DNA of 64,000 nucleotides from Massilia sp. UMI-21 (GTDB taxonomy: Bacteria; Pseudomonadota; Gammaproteobacteria; Burkholderiales; Burkholderiaceae_D): positions 3,906,001 through 3,970,000 of the forward strand of contig CP063848.1 of the NCBI GenBank assembly GCA_015277795.1. Reading direction: 5' to 3'. Made by a program: the position numbers and the translations under genes. The notes under the pieces are model-generated. The model saw nothing but the letters and a program-made list of their open reading frames with translations, did no database searches and had not been told where the DNA came from. Below, piece after piece: positions 40,666 through 49,976 of this stretch (the first letter of the stretch is position 1; every line of letters starts with the position of its first letter).

Positions 40666-41472
40666 ATGACAACATACAAGATCGAAGCCGGGACCGCGCA
40701 GCACATCGGGAACCGCCCCCAGCAGAACGACCGCGTCGCCCTGCTGACCGGCGCCCGTGCGCCCGGCTACGTGCTGGCGCTGCTGTCGGACGGCGTCGCC
40801 GGACCGGGCGGATCGGACCAGGTGCTGCACACCGCGCGCCAGGTCTTCGACGAATTCAAGCCCGGCGACCGCCCCAGCCTGGAGCGGCTCGGCGGACTGC
40901 TGCAAGAGATCGTCAGCGAGACCCACCTGGTCATCAAGATGAACGCCATCGCGGCGGGAGCGCATGCCCAGGCCGAGGGGCATGCCAGCTTCGTCGGCCT
41001 GGTACTGACGCCGCATGGCGACGCGGTGTGGGCGCATGTGGGCGATTCGCGCCTGTACCACTTCCAGAACGGCAAGTGCATGACGCGCAGCAGCGACGCC
41101 GCCTATGTGCAGCACCTCGTGTCGACCGACCGGCTGCCGGAAGAAGCGGCCAGGAACCACCGCCGGTCGAAGCTGTTGCTCAATTTGCTGGGCAATAGCC
41201 GCAAAGAACCGTTCGTCACGACCGGCAGCCACACCGGCCTGGCGCCCGGCGATGTGTTCCTGCTGGCCTCGGACGGCCTGTGGCATTTCTTCACGGACGC
41301 CGAACTGGCGGCGGTCACCAGCAAGGCCACGCCGCGGCAGGCGTCGGAAATGCTGATCAACAAGGCGGGAGAGCGCTCGCAGGGCAAGGGCGGAAACTGC
41401 TCGATGGCGATCGTGAAGCTGGTCAAGCCGGTGCAGGACGGCCCGCCACGACAGCCTGGCCGGGCGGTCTGA
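40666..41472 (+). CDS. PP2C-family protein phosphatase
   Basis: A 268-residue PPM/PP2C-type Ser/Thr phosphatase fold. Metal-site motifs are ALLSDGVAGPGGSD (38-51; usual D-G-M-G-G), AVWAHVGDSRLYHF and FLLASDGLWHFF. The final motif, usually D-N with a metal-binding Asp, here reads GKGGNCSMAIVKL: the Asp is Gly, so one metal contact may be missing. Kinase partner not in the window. The gene diverges from the DUF465 gene over 196 bp and converges with the lipoprotein gene over 29 bp. Cytoplasmic; regulatory role inferred. Confidence 0.85.
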   Translation: MTTYKIEAGTAQHIGNRPQQNDRVALLTGARAPGYVLALLSDGVAGPGGSDQVLHTARQVFDEFKPGDRPSLERLGGLLQEIVSETHLVIKMNAIAAGAHAQAEGHASFVGLVLTPHGDAVWAHVGDSRLYHFQNGKCMTRSSDAAYVQHLVSTDRLPEEAARNHRRSKLLLNLLGNSRKEPFVTTGSHTGLAPGDVFLLASDGLWHFFTDAELAAVTSKATPRQASEMLINKAGERSQGKGGNCSMAIVKLVKPVQDGPPRQPGRAV

Positions 41473-41501
41473 ACCAGGTCGGCGCCTGCCTCGGGCGCTC
41501 C

Positions 41502-42194
41502 TTACTTTTGCGCCGCCGGCGCCGCTTTCGCTTTTTCCTGCTCCGCCCTGCGCGCCGCGGCTTTCGCCTCGCGCTCGGCCACGCGCTCGGCGACTTCCTT
41601 CTGCTTCTGCGCCGCCTTGCGCTGGCGTTCCTCGAACGCGCGCGCGTTCGCGGCCGCCCTGGCCGCTTCTTGCGGCGCGCGGGCGGCCTCTTCTTTGGCC
41701 CGGGCATCGCGGCGCGCCATGCGCGACACGGCTGGCGACGGTTTCGGTGGCGGCAGGGCCGTGGTCTCGCGCGGCGCCGGCGGCGGCTCGGCCGCCAGGC
41801 GCGCTTCTTCGGCCTTGTACTCGGCCTCCGCGGCGGCGATCTCGCGGTCGCGCTCGTCCACCTTCAGGCGGCGCTTGAAACGCTCGGCTTCGATCTCGAT
41901 GCTGCGCTGCGCGGCCAGGGCCACGCGGCGGCGTTCCTTGGCTTCGTCGAGGCAGTGGTTCACGAAGAATTTCTCGTAGCACAGGGCTTCACGCTCGGCA
42001 TAACGCGCCTCGATGGCGGCGCGCTCGACGGCGACGGACGCCAGGCGCCCGTCGGCCTGTTCCACCGACGTGGTGGGGTCGACCGCGTCCACCGAAGGGC
42101 CCGGCTCGACGCTGGCGCAGGCCGACAAGGCTGCCGCGACCAGGACAGCAATCAAGGGACGGCGCAGCGCGCGCACGGGGGGATGACTCGGCAT
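41502..42194 (-). CDS. Putative lipoprotein with long charged coiled coil
   Basis: A 230-residue protein from the ATG at 42194. It has a signal peptide with a lipobox-like end (LIAVLVAAALSACAS, lipid Cys near 26), a middle segment with two Cys (ALCYEKFFVNHCLDEAKERRR), then a long Ala/Glu/Arg/Lys-rich helix expected to be coiled coil, ending KAKAAPAAQK. I do not recognise a named family beyond this pattern. It begins 14 bp after zapE on the same strand and is probably co-transcribed. A periplasmic or envelope role is suggested only by the signal sequence. Confidence 0.7.
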   Translation of the reverse strand: MPSHPPVRALRRPLIAVLVAAALSACASVEPGPSVDAVDPTTSVEQADGRLASVAVERAAIEARYAEREALCYEKFFVNHCLDEAKERRRVALAAQRSIEIEAERFKRRLKVDERDREIAAAEAEYKAEEARLAAEPPPAPRETTALPPPKPSPAVSRMARRDARAKEEAARAPQEAARAAANARAFEERQRKAAQKQKEVAERVAEREAKAAARRAEQEKAKAAPAAQK

Positions 42195-42208
42195 GGTGTC
42201 CTTTCGAT

Positions 42209-43306
42209 TCAAGCGATGGCGTCCGCCGCACCGCGGCGCTCGGCGAGCATGTACTCGCGCGACTGCATTTCGATGATACGCGAGACGGTACGGTGGAATT
42301 CGTTCGCCAGCATACCCTGGGTATACAGCGCTTCGGGTTCGACCGCTGCGGACATGATCAGCTTGACCTTGTGGTCGTAGAACACGTCCACCAGCCAGGT
42401 GAAGCGGCGCGCCTCCGAGGACTGGCCGGCCGACATCGCCGGAATGCCCGACAGCACCACGGTATGGAAGCGCTCGGCCAGTTCCAGGTAGTCGTTCTGC
42501 GAACGCGGTCCGCCGCACAGGGTGGCGAAGTCGAACCAGATCACGCCGCCGGCGCGGCGCAGCGCGCGGATCTCGCGGTTTTCGATGTGCACGATCGGGC
42601 TCTCGTCGGCGGTGTCGGCCACCTTGGCATAGGCGTCGCGCAAGGCCTTGTCGGAGACCGCGTTCAGCGGCGTGTAATAGGCCTGCACCTGCTCGAGCGC
42701 GCGCTTGCGGTAGTCGTTGCCGGCGTCGACGTTGAGGACGTCGAGCTTGTGCTGCAACAGCGCGATGGTGGGCAGCATGCGGTCGCGGTGCAGCCCGTCC
42801 GGATACAGCGTCGAGGGCTCGTAGTTGGAGGTCATCACGAAGCTCACGCCGTTGTCGAACAGGGCCTTGAGCAGGTTGTACAGGATCATGGCATCGGCGA
42901 TGTCCGAGACGTGGAACTCGTCGAAGCAGATCAGGCGGTACTTCCTGGCGATGCGCTTGGCCACTTCGTCGAGCGGATCGGCCACACCCTTGAGTTCATC
43001 CAGTTGGCCGTGCACGGCGCGCATGAATTCGTGGAAGTGCAGGCGCGTCTTGCGCACCACCGGCACCACCGAATAGAAGGAGTCCATCAGGAAGGACTTG
43101 CCGCGCCCCACCCCGCCCCACATGTAGACGCCCTTCGGCACCCCGGGGCGCTTGATGAGGCGCTTGAAAGCGGACGACCGCTGGGCCTTGTACTCGACCC
43201 AGTCGTCGTACGCCTGCTGCAGGCGGTCGACCGCGGCCTGCTGGGCGGGGTCGGACGTGAAGCCGCGCTCGGCGAGGGCGTGTTGGTAATACTCTTGAAC
43301 GTTCAT
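42209..43306 (-). CDS. zapE: Cell division ATPase ZapE (AFG1-like)
   Basis: A 365-residue AAA-like ATPase of the AFG1/LACE1 family. Walker A is MWGGVGRGKSFLMD (62-75) and Walker B is LICFDEFHVSDIADA. SFVMTSNYEPSTLYPDGLHR is the sensor-type motif. ZapE interacts with FtsZ and is needed for division under some stress in E. coli. It is downstream of lpdA, with repeat copy E between, and is followed closely by the lipoprotein gene. The odhAB-lpdA-zapE order is common in betaproteobacteria. Confidence 0.94.
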   Translation of the reverse strand: MNVQEYYQHALAERGFTSDPAQQAAVDRLQQAYDDWVEYKAQRSSAFKRLIKRPGVPKGVYMWGGVGRGKSFLMDSFYSVVPVVRKTRLHFHEFMRAVHGQLDELKGVADPLDEVAKRIARKYRLICFDEFHVSDIADAMILYNLLKALFDNGVSFVMTSNYEPSTLYPDGLHRDRMLPTIALLQHKLDVLNVDAGNDYRKRALEQVQAYYTPLNAVSDKALRDAYAKVADTADESPIVHIENREIRALRRAGGVIWFDFATLCGGPRSQNDYLELAERFHTVVLSGIPAMSAGQSSEARRFTWLVDVFYDHKVKLIMSAAVEPEALYTQGMLANEFHRTVSRIIEMQSREYMLAERRGAADAIA

Positions 43307-43323
43307 AAGTCGATGCTGTTAAC

Positions 43324-43479
43324 GTAGGGTGGGCGGGGCATTTCAGGCCAGTGGCCTGAAATGCGAACGCCCGCGCGTTCAACCAGAACATGAGCAGCCA
43401 CGGAGCGGGCCGGGAGACGTGATTTGAACGCGCGGGGTGATTCGGTCCAGTGGACCGAATCACGAACCGCCCACCCCAC
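43324..43479. repeat. REPIN-like two-armed palindromic repeat, copy E (longest)
   Basis: Between lpdA and zapE. Both arms carry nested palindromes: 43338-43364, centred on GGCCAGTGGCC, and 43437-43463, centred on GGTCCAGTGGACC. The inner flanks are GCGCGTTCAA and TTTGAACGCG; the outer ends are GTAGGGTGGGCGG and CCGCCCACCCCAC. Confidence 0.8.
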
Positions 43480-43532
43480 AAGGGCGCACCGGTGGTGCGC
43501 CCCATTCGAGGCGCGGGTGCGCCTCCATTGCT

Positions 43533-44966
43533 TTAGAAGTTCAGCGAACGCTTGTCCACCGCCAGCGCGGCTTCCTTGACGGCTTCCGACAGCGACGGGT
43601 GGGCGTGGCAGATGCGGGCGATGTCTTCCGACGAGGCCTTGAACTCCATCGCGACGACGGCTTCCGAGATCAGCTCGGAGGCCATCGGGCCGACGATGTG
43701 CACGCCCAGGATTTCGTCGGTGCCGGCGTCGGCCAGGAACTTGACCATGCCCGAGGTGTCGCCCAGCGCGCGCGCACGGCCGTTGGCCATGAACGGGAAG
43801 GTGCCGGCCTTGTAGGCCACGCCTTCGGCCTTGAGCTGCTGCTCGGTCTTGCCGACCCAGGCGATTTCCGGCGAGGTGTAGATGACCCAGGGGATGGTGT
43901 TGAAGTTGACGTGGCCGTGCTGGCCGGCGATGCGCTCGGCGACCGCGACGCCCTCTTCTTCGGCCTTGTGCGCCAGCATCGGGCCGCGCACCACGTCGCC
44001 CACCGCCCACACACCCGGCAGGCTGGTGCGGCATTCGTCGTCCACCACCACGAAGCCGCGCTCGTCGAGCTGCAGGCCGACGGTCTCGAGCCCCAAGCCG
44101 TTGGTGTTCGGCACGCGGCCGATCGAGATGATCAGGCGGTCGAAGATCGCCTTCTGCTCGGCGCCGGTGCTGTCCGCGTATTCGACGGTGACATCCTTGT
44201 CGCCCTTGGTGATCTTGCCGATCTTGCAGCCCAGGTTGATCTTCAGGCCCTGCTTGGTGAACAGCTTGTGCGCTTCCTTGGCGATCTGCTCGTCCACGGC
44301 GCCCAGGAAAGTCGGCAGGCCTTCCAGCACGGTGACGTCGGCGCCGACGCGGCGCCACACCGAACCCATTTCCAGGCCGATGACGCCGGCGCCGATCACG
44401 CCCAGCTTGCCCGGGACGGCATCGATCGCCAGGGCGCCGGTGTTCGACAGGATCAGTTTCTCGTCGAATTCCGCGCCCGGCAGCTGGCGTGCGTTCGAAC
44501 CGGTCGCGACGACCACGTTCTTGGCCGTCAGGGTGTCGGTGGTCGGGCCGCTGACGTTGATGGTGTAGCCGCCTTCGACCTTGCCGGCGAAGGCGCCGCG
44601 GCCGTGGAAGAAGCTGACCTTGTTCTTCTTGAACAGGAACAGGATGCCGTCGTTGTTCTGCTTGACGATGGTGTCCTTGCGCTTGAGCATGGTCGGCAGG
44701 TCGAGCTCCAGGCCCGCCACCTTGATGCCGTGGTCCGCAAACGCGTGGCCGGCGTGCTCGAAGTGTTCCGAGGACTGCAGCAGCGCCTTCGACGGAATGC
44801 AGCCGACGTTGGTGCAGGTGCCGCCCGGGGCCGGTTTACCGGCCGCGTTGCTCCACTCGTCGATGCAGGCGGTCTTGAAGCCCAGCTGCGCTGCACGGAT
44901 GGCGGCGATGTAGCCGCCAGGACCGCCGCCGATCACGACGACGTCGAATTGTTTCTCGTTACTCAT
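43533..44966 (-). CDS. lpdA: Dihydrolipoamide dehydrogenase (E3)
   Basis: A 477-residue FAD flavoprotein that reoxidises dihydrolipoamide in the 2-oxoglutarate dehydrogenase complex, yielding NADH. FAD motif [18 protein letters not shown]; the redox disulfide is in [16 protein letters not shown] (about 45-60); NAD motif [14 protein letters not shown]-terminal dimer motif [17 protein letters not shown] with the active-site His. An insert of about ten residues ([11 protein letters not shown]) precedes the disulfide, as in other betaproteobacterial E3s. It is the last odh gene, 15 bp after the PspC gene. Confidence 0.97.
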   Translation of the reverse strand: MSNEKQFDVVVIGGGPGGYIAAIRAAQLGFKTACIDEWSNAAGKPAPGGTCTNVGCIPSKALLQSSEHFEHAGHAFADHGIKVAGLELDLPTMLKRKDTIVKQNNDGILFLFKKNKVSFFHGRGAFAGKVEGGYTINVSGPTTDTLTAKNVVVATGSNARQLPGAEFDEKLILSNTGALAIDAVPGKLGVIGAGVIGLEMGSVWRRVGADVTVLEGLPTFLGAVDEQIAKEAHKLFTKQGLKINLGCKIGKITKGDKDVTVEYADSTGAEQKAIFDRLIISIGRVPNTNGLGLETVGLQLDERGFVVVDDECRTSLPGVWAVGDVVRGPMLAHKAEEEGVAVAERIAGQHGHVNFNTIPWVIYTSPEIAWVGKTEQQLKAEGVAYKAGTFPFMANGRARALGDTSGMVKFLADAGTDEILGVHIVGPMASELISEAVVAMEFKASSEDIARICHAHPSLSEAVKEAALAVDKRSLNF

Positions 44967-44981
44967 GAATAGCTTCCTTAT

Positions 44982-45332
44982 TTATTCTTCTGGGACAAAA
45001 ATCCACAGCGCCAGATAGGCCAGGGCCCCGAACCCGGAGGTCACCAGGGTGAGCAGGACGAACACGAGGCGCCAGGCATAGATGTCCATGCCGAAGGTAT
45101 CGCTCAGGCCGCCGCAGACGCCGGCCAGCCAGCGATCGCGGCGCGAGCGGCGCATCGCGCGCAGCTTCGCCTCCAGGCTGCCGGGCGGCGGGCCGAAGCC
45201 GCTGCCGCCGTCCTTGTCCAGGTTCACCCGCTCCGCAGCCAGGACTTTCGCCTTGGCCTGTTCGAATTCGGCGTCGCTCAGCGCGCCGGCCTGGTGCAAC
45301 TCGTGCAAACGCCGGATTTCATCGGAGATCAT
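44982..45332 (-). CDS. PspC-domain membrane protein
   Basis: A 116-residue protein. The start at 45332 is supported by GAGGA; an upstream extension to 45419 is spurious. The first 40 residues form a short helical segment like SHOCT (ISDEIRRLHELHQAGALSDAEFEQAKAKVL). The C-terminal half is a PspC domain: RDRWLAGVCGGLSDTFGMD then two hydrophobic stretches (YAWRLVFVLLTLV and GALAYLALWIFVPE). PspC proteins sense envelope stress in the phage-shock system. Its place inside the 2-oxoglutarate dehydrogenase operon, between sucB and lpdA, is odd. Confidence 0.88.
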   Translation of the reverse strand: MISDEIRRLHELHQAGALSDAEFEQAKAKVLAAERVNLDKDGGSGFGPPPGSLEAKLRAMRRSRRDRWLAGVCGGLSDTFGMDIYAWRLVFVLLTLVTSGFGALAYLALWIFVPEE

Positions 45333-45433
45333 GGCGGTCCTCACTGGTTGGCGGACAAGCGAGCCTGTCCGTGCTGCTGTGTCAGCGGACCTGCCCGCCC
45401 GGGCAGGTCCGCACTGCACTGCCGTGCCGCCGA

Positions 45434-46687
45434 TTACAGGTCGAGCAGCAGGCGGGCCGGATCTTCCAGCGCATCCTTCATGGCCACCAGGCCCAGCACG
45501 GCTTCGCGGCCGTCGATGATGCGGTGGTCGTAGGACATCGCCAGGTAGTTCATCGGACGCACCACGATCTGGCCGTTCTCGACGACGGCGCGGTCCTTGG
45601 TGGCGTGCACGCCCAGGATCGCCGACTGCGGCGGGTTGATGATCGGGGTCGACAGCATCGAGCCGAACACGCCGCCGTTCGAGATCGAGAAGGTGCCGCC
45701 GCTCAGGTCTTCCAGGGTCAGCTTGCCGTCTTTTGCCTTCTGGCCGAATTCGCCGATCTTCTTCTCGATCTCGGCGATCGACATCTGGTCGGCGTTGCGC
45801 AGGATCGGCACCACCAGGCCGCGCGGCGAACCGACGGCGATACCGATGTCGAAGTAGCCGTGGTAGACGATGTCGTTACCGTCGACCGAGGCGTTCAGGA
45901 TCGGGTACTTCTTCAGGGCGGCGACGGCAGCCTTGACGAAGAAGGACATGAAGCCCAGCTTGACGCCGTGTTCTTTCTCGAACTTGTCCTTGTACTTGTT
46001 GCGCAGTTCCATGACCGGCGCCATGTTCACCTCGTTGAAGGTGGTCAGGATGGCGTTGGTCTGCTGCGACTGCAGCAGGCGCTCGGCGATGCGGGCGCGC
46101 AGGCGGCTCATCGGCACGCGCTCTTCCGGACGGTCGCCCAGGTTGGCGACCGGGGCGGCCACTTGCTGCAGCGCTGGCTTGGCGGCCGGTGCCGGTGCCG
46201 ACGCTTGCGCGGCCGGCTTGCCGGCCACTGCCGCCAGGGCGTCGCCCTTGGTCACGCGGCCGTCGCGGCCGGTGCCGGTGGCGTCGCCGGTGCTCATGTT
46301 GTTGTCGGCCAGGATCTTGGCGGCGGCCGGCATCGCGACGTCGCCTTTCGAACCGGCCGGCGCTGCGGCCGGCGCGGCGGCAGGGGCTTCGGGCGCGGCT
46401 TGCACCGGGGCCGAACGCACGGCGACCGGGCTGGTCTGTGCCGAGGCTTCGGTATCGATGATCGCGATGACTTCGCCGGCCACGACGGTTGCGCCGTCGG
46501 CCTTGATCAGCTGCACGATCACGCCGGCGCTCGGGGCCGGCAGTTCCAGGACCACCTTGTCGGTCTCGATGTCGATCATGTTTTCGTCGCGATCGACCTG
46601 CTCGCCGACCTTCTTGTGCCACGACAGCAGGGTTGCTTCAGCAACCGATTCCGACAGTTGGGGGACCTTGACTTCGATTTGTGCCAT
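45434..46687 (-). CDS. sucB: 2-oxoglutarate dehydrogenase E2, dihydrolipoyl succinyltransferase
   Basis: A 417-residue E2 core protein. The lipoyl domain is at the N-terminus with the lipoylated Lys in [16 protein letters not shown] (about 43). Next comes an Ala/Pro linker, a peripheral subunit-binding domain ([29 protein letters not shown]), a second linker, and the catalytic domain ending in [16 protein letters not shown], with the active-site His and Asp. The ATG at 46687 begins [15 protein letters not shown]. It follows sucA by 108 bp, a gap holding two strong hairpins. Also called odhB. Confidence 0.97.
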   Translation of the reverse strand: MAQIEVKVPQLSESVAEATLLSWHKKVGEQVDRDENMIDIETDKVVLELPAPSAGVIVQLIKADGATVVAGEVIAIIDTEASAQTSPVAVRSAPVQAAPEAPAAAPAAAPAGSKGDVAMPAAAKILADNNMSTGDATGTGRDGRVTKGDALAAVAGKPAAQASAPAPAAKPALQQVAAPVANLGDRPEERVPMSRLRARIAERLLQSQQTNAILTTFNEVNMAPVMELRNKYKDKFEKEHGVKLGFMSFFVKAAVAALKKYPILNASVDGNDIVYHGYFDIGIAVGSPRGLVVPILRNADQMSIAEIEKKIGEFGQKAKDGKLTLEDLSGGTFSISNGGVFGSMLSTPIINPPQSAILGVHATKDRAVVENGQIVVRPMNYLAMSYDHRIIDGREAVLGLVAMKDALEDPARLLLDL

Positions 46688-46721
46688 TTTGATGTAGCTC
46701 CGTTTATGTATTCTGTGCAAA

Positions 46722-46786
46722 GCCCTGCGCAAAAGCGCAGGGCGTGGTGTGTTTTACTCGGCAGGAGCCGCACGCATGCGTGCGGC
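46722..46786 (-). other. Two strong hairpins between sucA and sucB
   Basis: Hairpin 1: GCCCTGCGC-AAAA-GCGCAGGGC (46722-46743). Hairpin 2: a perfect 20-bp palindrome GCCGCACGCA/TGCGTGCGGC (46767-46786). Neither is followed by a T-run on the minus strand, so they look like mRNA-stability or processing elements of the sucAB transcript, not terminators. Confidence 0.6.
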
Positions 46787-46795
46787 GCACCATTC

Positions 46796-49651
46796 TCACT
46801 TTGTGAGAATGAATCCTTTCAGCTTCGAGAACGCGGTTTCCAGCAGTTCCTTCTGCTGCGCCACGTGCTTGTCGGCATAGCCGACCGCCGGGGACGCGGA
46901 TGCCGCGCGGCCGGCGTACGCCAGGCGCTGGCCATCTTCCATGCTTTCGAAGATGTTGTGCTGGATCTGGAACCACGGCCCCTGGTTCTGCGGCTCGTCC
47001 TGGACCCACACCACCTCGGTCGCGTTCGGGAACTTCTTCAGTTCCGCGGCGAACGACTTGTGCGGGAACGGATACATCTGTTCGATACGCACGATGGCGA
47101 CATCGCTCACGCCACGGGTCTTGCGTGCGTTGACCAGGTCATAATAGACCTTGCCCGAGCAGACCTGCACGCGCTTGACCTTGCTCGCGTCGATCTTGTC
47201 GTCGCACTCGCCGATGACGGTCTGGAAGCCGCCCTTGGCCAGGTCGGTCAGCGGCGAGCCGGCGTCCTTGTTGCGCAGCAGCGACTTCGGCGTGAAGATC
47301 ACCAGCGGCTTGCGGAACTGGCGCACCATCTGGCGGCGCAGCAGGTGGAAGATCTGCGCGGCCGTGGTCGGCTGCACCACTTGCATGTTGTTGTCGGCGC
47401 ACAGCTGCAGGAAGCGCTCGATACGTGCCGACGAGTGCTCCGGACCCTGGCCTTCGTAGCCGTGCGGCAGCATCATGACCAGGCCCGAGGCGCGGCCCCA
47501 CTTCACTTCGCCCGAGGCGATGAACTGGTCGATCACGACCTGGGCGCCGTTGACGAAGTCGCCGAACTGGGCTTCCCAGATGGTCAGCGTGTTCGGTTCG
47601 GCGGTCGAGTAGCCGTACTCGAAGCCGAGCACCGCTTCTTCGGACAGCACCGAGTCGATCACGGTGAAATTGGCCTGGTTGTCCGAGACATTGGCCAGCG
47701 GCAGGTAGATGCCCTGGTCCCAGCGCTCGCGGTTCTGGTCGTGCAGCACGGCGTGGCGGTGCACGAAGGTGCCGCGGCCGGCATCCTGGCCCGACAGGCG
47801 GATCGCATAGCCCGAGGCCAGCAGCGAGGCGAAGGCCAGGTGCTCGCCCATGCCCCAGTCGAGGTTCAGCTCGCCCTTGCCCATGTTGGCGCGGTCGTTC
47901 AGCACCTTTTCCACCAGCGAGTGCGGCTTGAAGCCTTCCGGCACCTTGGTGATGCGTTCAGCCAGGCGCTTCAGCTCGGTCATCGGCACGGCGGTGTCGC
48001 AGGCGTCGGTCCACTTCTTGTTCAGGAACGGCGCCCAGTCGACCGCGTACTTGCCCTTGAAGTTGGTCAGCACCGGATCGACGGTGTGCTTGCCGGCGTC
48101 CATCGCGTTGCGGAACTCGGCGACCAGCTGGTCACCGGCATCCGGCGCGATGGTGCCCTGGGCAGCCAGCTTCTCCGCGTACATCTTGCGGGTGCCCGGG
48201 TGCTTGGCGATCTTCTTGTACATCAGCGGCTGGGTCAGCGCCGGGGTGTCCTGCTCGTTGTGGCCCAGCTTGCGGTAGCAGACGATGTCGACCACGACGT
48301 CCTTGCCGAACTCGCTGCGGTAGTCCATCGCGATCTGCGAGGCCAGCACGACCGCTTCCGGATCGTCGGCGTTCACGTGCAGCACCGGTGCTTCGATCAT
48401 CTTGACGACGTCCGAGCAGTAGATGGTCGAACGGGCGTCGCGCGGGTCCGAGGTGGTGAAGCCGATCTGGTTGTTGATGACGATGTGGACGGTGCCGCCG
48501 GTGCCGTAGCCGCGGGTCTGGGCCAGGTTCAGGGTTTCCATGACCACGCCCTGGCCGGCGAACGCGGCGTCGCCGTGCACCAGGATCGGCAGCACTTCCT
48601 TGCCCTTGCGGTCGCCGCGGCGTTCCATGCGCGCCTTGACCGAACCTTCGACCACCGGGTTGACGATCTCGAGGTGGGATGGATTAAAGGCAAGCGACAG
48701 GTGGACCGGACCGCCCGGGGTCGAGATGTCGCTCGAGAAGCCCTGGTGGTATTTCACGTCGCCCGCCGGCAGGTCGTCGGCGTGCTTGCCTTCGAATTCT
48801 TCGAACAGGTCGGCCGGGCTCTTGCCCAGGGTGTTGACCAGCACGTTCAGGCGGCCGCGGTGGGCCATGCCGATGACGATTTCCTGCACGCCCTTTTCAC
48901 CGGCGCGCTGGATCACTTCGTCGATCGAGGCGATGAAGGACTCGCCGCCTTCCAGCGAGAAGCGCTTGGCGCCGACGTACTTGGTGTGGAGGTAGCGTTC
49001 CAGGCCTTCGGCCGCGGTCAGGCGCTCGAGGATGTGCTTTTTCTTGTCGCCCGTGAAGCTCGGGGTCGAGCGGATCGATTCCAGGCGTTCCTGCAGCCAG
49101 CGCTTCTCGGTCGGATCGCTGATGTACATGAACTCGGCGCCAAGCGAACGGCAGTACGTGTCGCGCAGCATGTTCAGGATGTCGCGCAGGGGCGCGGTTT
49201 CCTTGCCGAAGTAGGTATTGCTGATGTTGAAGACGGTGTCGAGGTCCGCTTCGGTGAAACCGTAGAAGGCCGGGTCGAGTTCCGGCAGCGGCGGGCGTTC
49301 CTGGCGCTGCAGCGGGTCGAGGTTGGCCCAGCGCGAGCCGAGGTAGCGGTAGGCGGCGATCAACTGGGTGACGGCCACGCGCTTGCGGCCCATTTCCGGG
49401 TCGGGGCTGGCGCTGACGGTGCGGATCGGGCCCTGCTTGGCGCGCTCCGCGAACGAAGCGATGACCGACGAGTGGACCACGTCCGGGCGGCACGAACCGT
49501 CCACGGCAGGCACGTGCTGCATCTGGTCGAAGTAGGCGCGCCAGTTGTCCGGCACCGAACCCGGATTGTTCAGGTAGGCTTCGTACAACTCTTCCACGTA
49601 CGGCGCGTTACCGCCGAACAGGTACGAGTTCGCATTCTGTTGCTGCATCAT
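46796..49651 (-). CDS. sucA: 2-oxoglutarate dehydrogenase E1
   Basis: A 951-residue thiamine diphosphate enzyme that decarboxylates 2-oxoglutarate in the TCA cycle and passes the succinyl group to SucB. N-terminal helix SYLFGGNAPYVEELYEAYLNNPGSVPDNWR; substrate/ThDP segments include GMAHRGRLNVLVNTLGK and the ThDP motif region GDAAFAGQGVVMETLN; KYHQGFSSDI is also typical. Length is full. The first of two tandem ATGs (49651) is eight bases after AGGTG. A 325-bp gap lies upstream. Also called odhA. Confidence 0.98.
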   Translation of the reverse strand: MMQQQNANSYLFGGNAPYVEELYEAYLNNPGSVPDNWRAYFDQMQHVPAVDGSCRPDVVHSSVIASFAERAKQGPIRTVSASPDPEMGRKRVAVTQLIAAYRYLGSRWANLDPLQRQERPPLPELDPAFYGFTEADLDTVFNISNTYFGKETAPLRDILNMLRDTYCRSLGAEFMYISDPTEKRWLQERLESIRSTPSFTGDKKKHILERLTAAEGLERYLHTKYVGAKRFSLEGGESFIASIDEVIQRAGEKGVQEIVIGMAHRGRLNVLVNTLGKSPADLFEEFEGKHADDLPAGDVKYHQGFSSDISTPGGPVHLSLAFNPSHLEIVNPVVEGSVKARMERRGDRKGKEVLPILVHGDAAFAGQGVVMETLNLAQTRGYGTGGTVHIVINNQIGFTTSDPRDARSTIYCSDVVKMIEAPVLHVNADDPEAVVLASQIAMDYRSEFGKDVVVDIVCYRKLGHNEQDTPALTQPLMYKKIAKHPGTRKMYAEKLAAQGTIAPDAGDQLVAEFRNAMDAGKHTVDPVLTNFKGKYAVDWAPFLNKKWTDACDTAVPMTELKRLAERITKVPEGFKPHSLVEKVLNDRANMGKGELNLDWGMGEHLAFASLLASGYAIRLSGQDAGRGTFVHRHAVLHDQNRERWDQGIYLPLANVSDNQANFTVIDSVLSEEAVLGFEYGYSTAEPNTLTIWEAQFGDFVNGAQVVIDQFIASGEVKWGRASGLVMMLPHGYEGQGPEHSSARIERFLQLCADNNMQVVQPTTAAQIFHLLRRQMVRQFRKPLVIFTPKSLLRNKDAGSPLTDLAKGGFQTVIGECDDKIDASKVKRVQVCSGKVYYDLVNARKTRGVSDVAIVRIEQMYPFPHKSFAAELKKFPNATEVVWVQDEPQNQGPWFQIQHNIFESMEDGQRLAYAGRAASASPAVGYADKHVAQQKELLETAFSKLKGFILTK

Positions 49652-49782
49652 TCTTGCTCACCTTTCTTCGCGCTTCGCGAGTATGGGGCGGGTTGGTTTA
49701 ACCTTCCGCGACACGGCCTGACCGGTTAGCGGATCGCACTTACTACATCAAGTTGTGGGGAAGGACGAATTTCGTAATTCTT

Positions 49783-49806
49783 TGACAAAAAGCGTGACAA
49801 AAAGCG
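49783..49806. repeat. Tandem 12-bp direct repeat upstream of sucA
   Basis: TGACAAAAAGCG occurs twice with no spacer. Head-to-tail 12-bp copies could be a regulator site on one face of the helix, about 130-155 bp upstream of the sucA start. Inference only. Confidence 0.6.
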
Positions 49807-49944
49807 AGGCAAACGGGTCTCCCCTTGCCTTTTGGCGCACGGTATTGTAACGCAAGCTCCGACGCAAGGCGGAGCCTTCAGCGAGAAATGTTTTATTTCA
49901 ATTTGTAAAGCGAGCGCAAAGCAGAGCAAAGCCCCATCAGGCCG

Positions 49945-49975
49945 TTGACCGCGTAAATGATAATCGTTATCATTT
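49945..49975 (+). promoter_or_regulatory. Promoter overlapped by a Fur box
   Basis: TTGACC (49945-49950), a 17-bp spacer and TATCAT (49968-49973) make a good sigma-70 promoter. The palindrome AAATGATAA-TCG-TTATCATTT (49955-49975) is close to the Fur consensus GATAATGATAATCATTATC and covers the -10. Iron-loaded Fur would block it, so the five genes that follow should be induced in low iron. Confidence 0.85.
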
Positions 49976-49976
49976 A

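Larger units (their letters stand above)
49652..49976 (-). other. Divergent control region between sucA and the Fur operon (325 bp)
   Basis: No gene is seen. It holds the sucA leader, a tandem TGACAAAAAGCG repeat (49783-49806), a hairpin-capable stretch (GCTCCG ... CGGAGC, near 49856-49877), and at the right end a promoter overlapped by a Fur box. A sucA promoter must lie here but no clean -35/-10 pair was found. Confidence 0.6.

Noticed and set aside
45371..49729. A 1452-residue open frame on the plus strand across sucB and sucA
   Set aside because: It is antisense to two clear enzymes. High GC leaves antisense frames open; its sequence is His/Arg/Gly/Val-rich with no domain.
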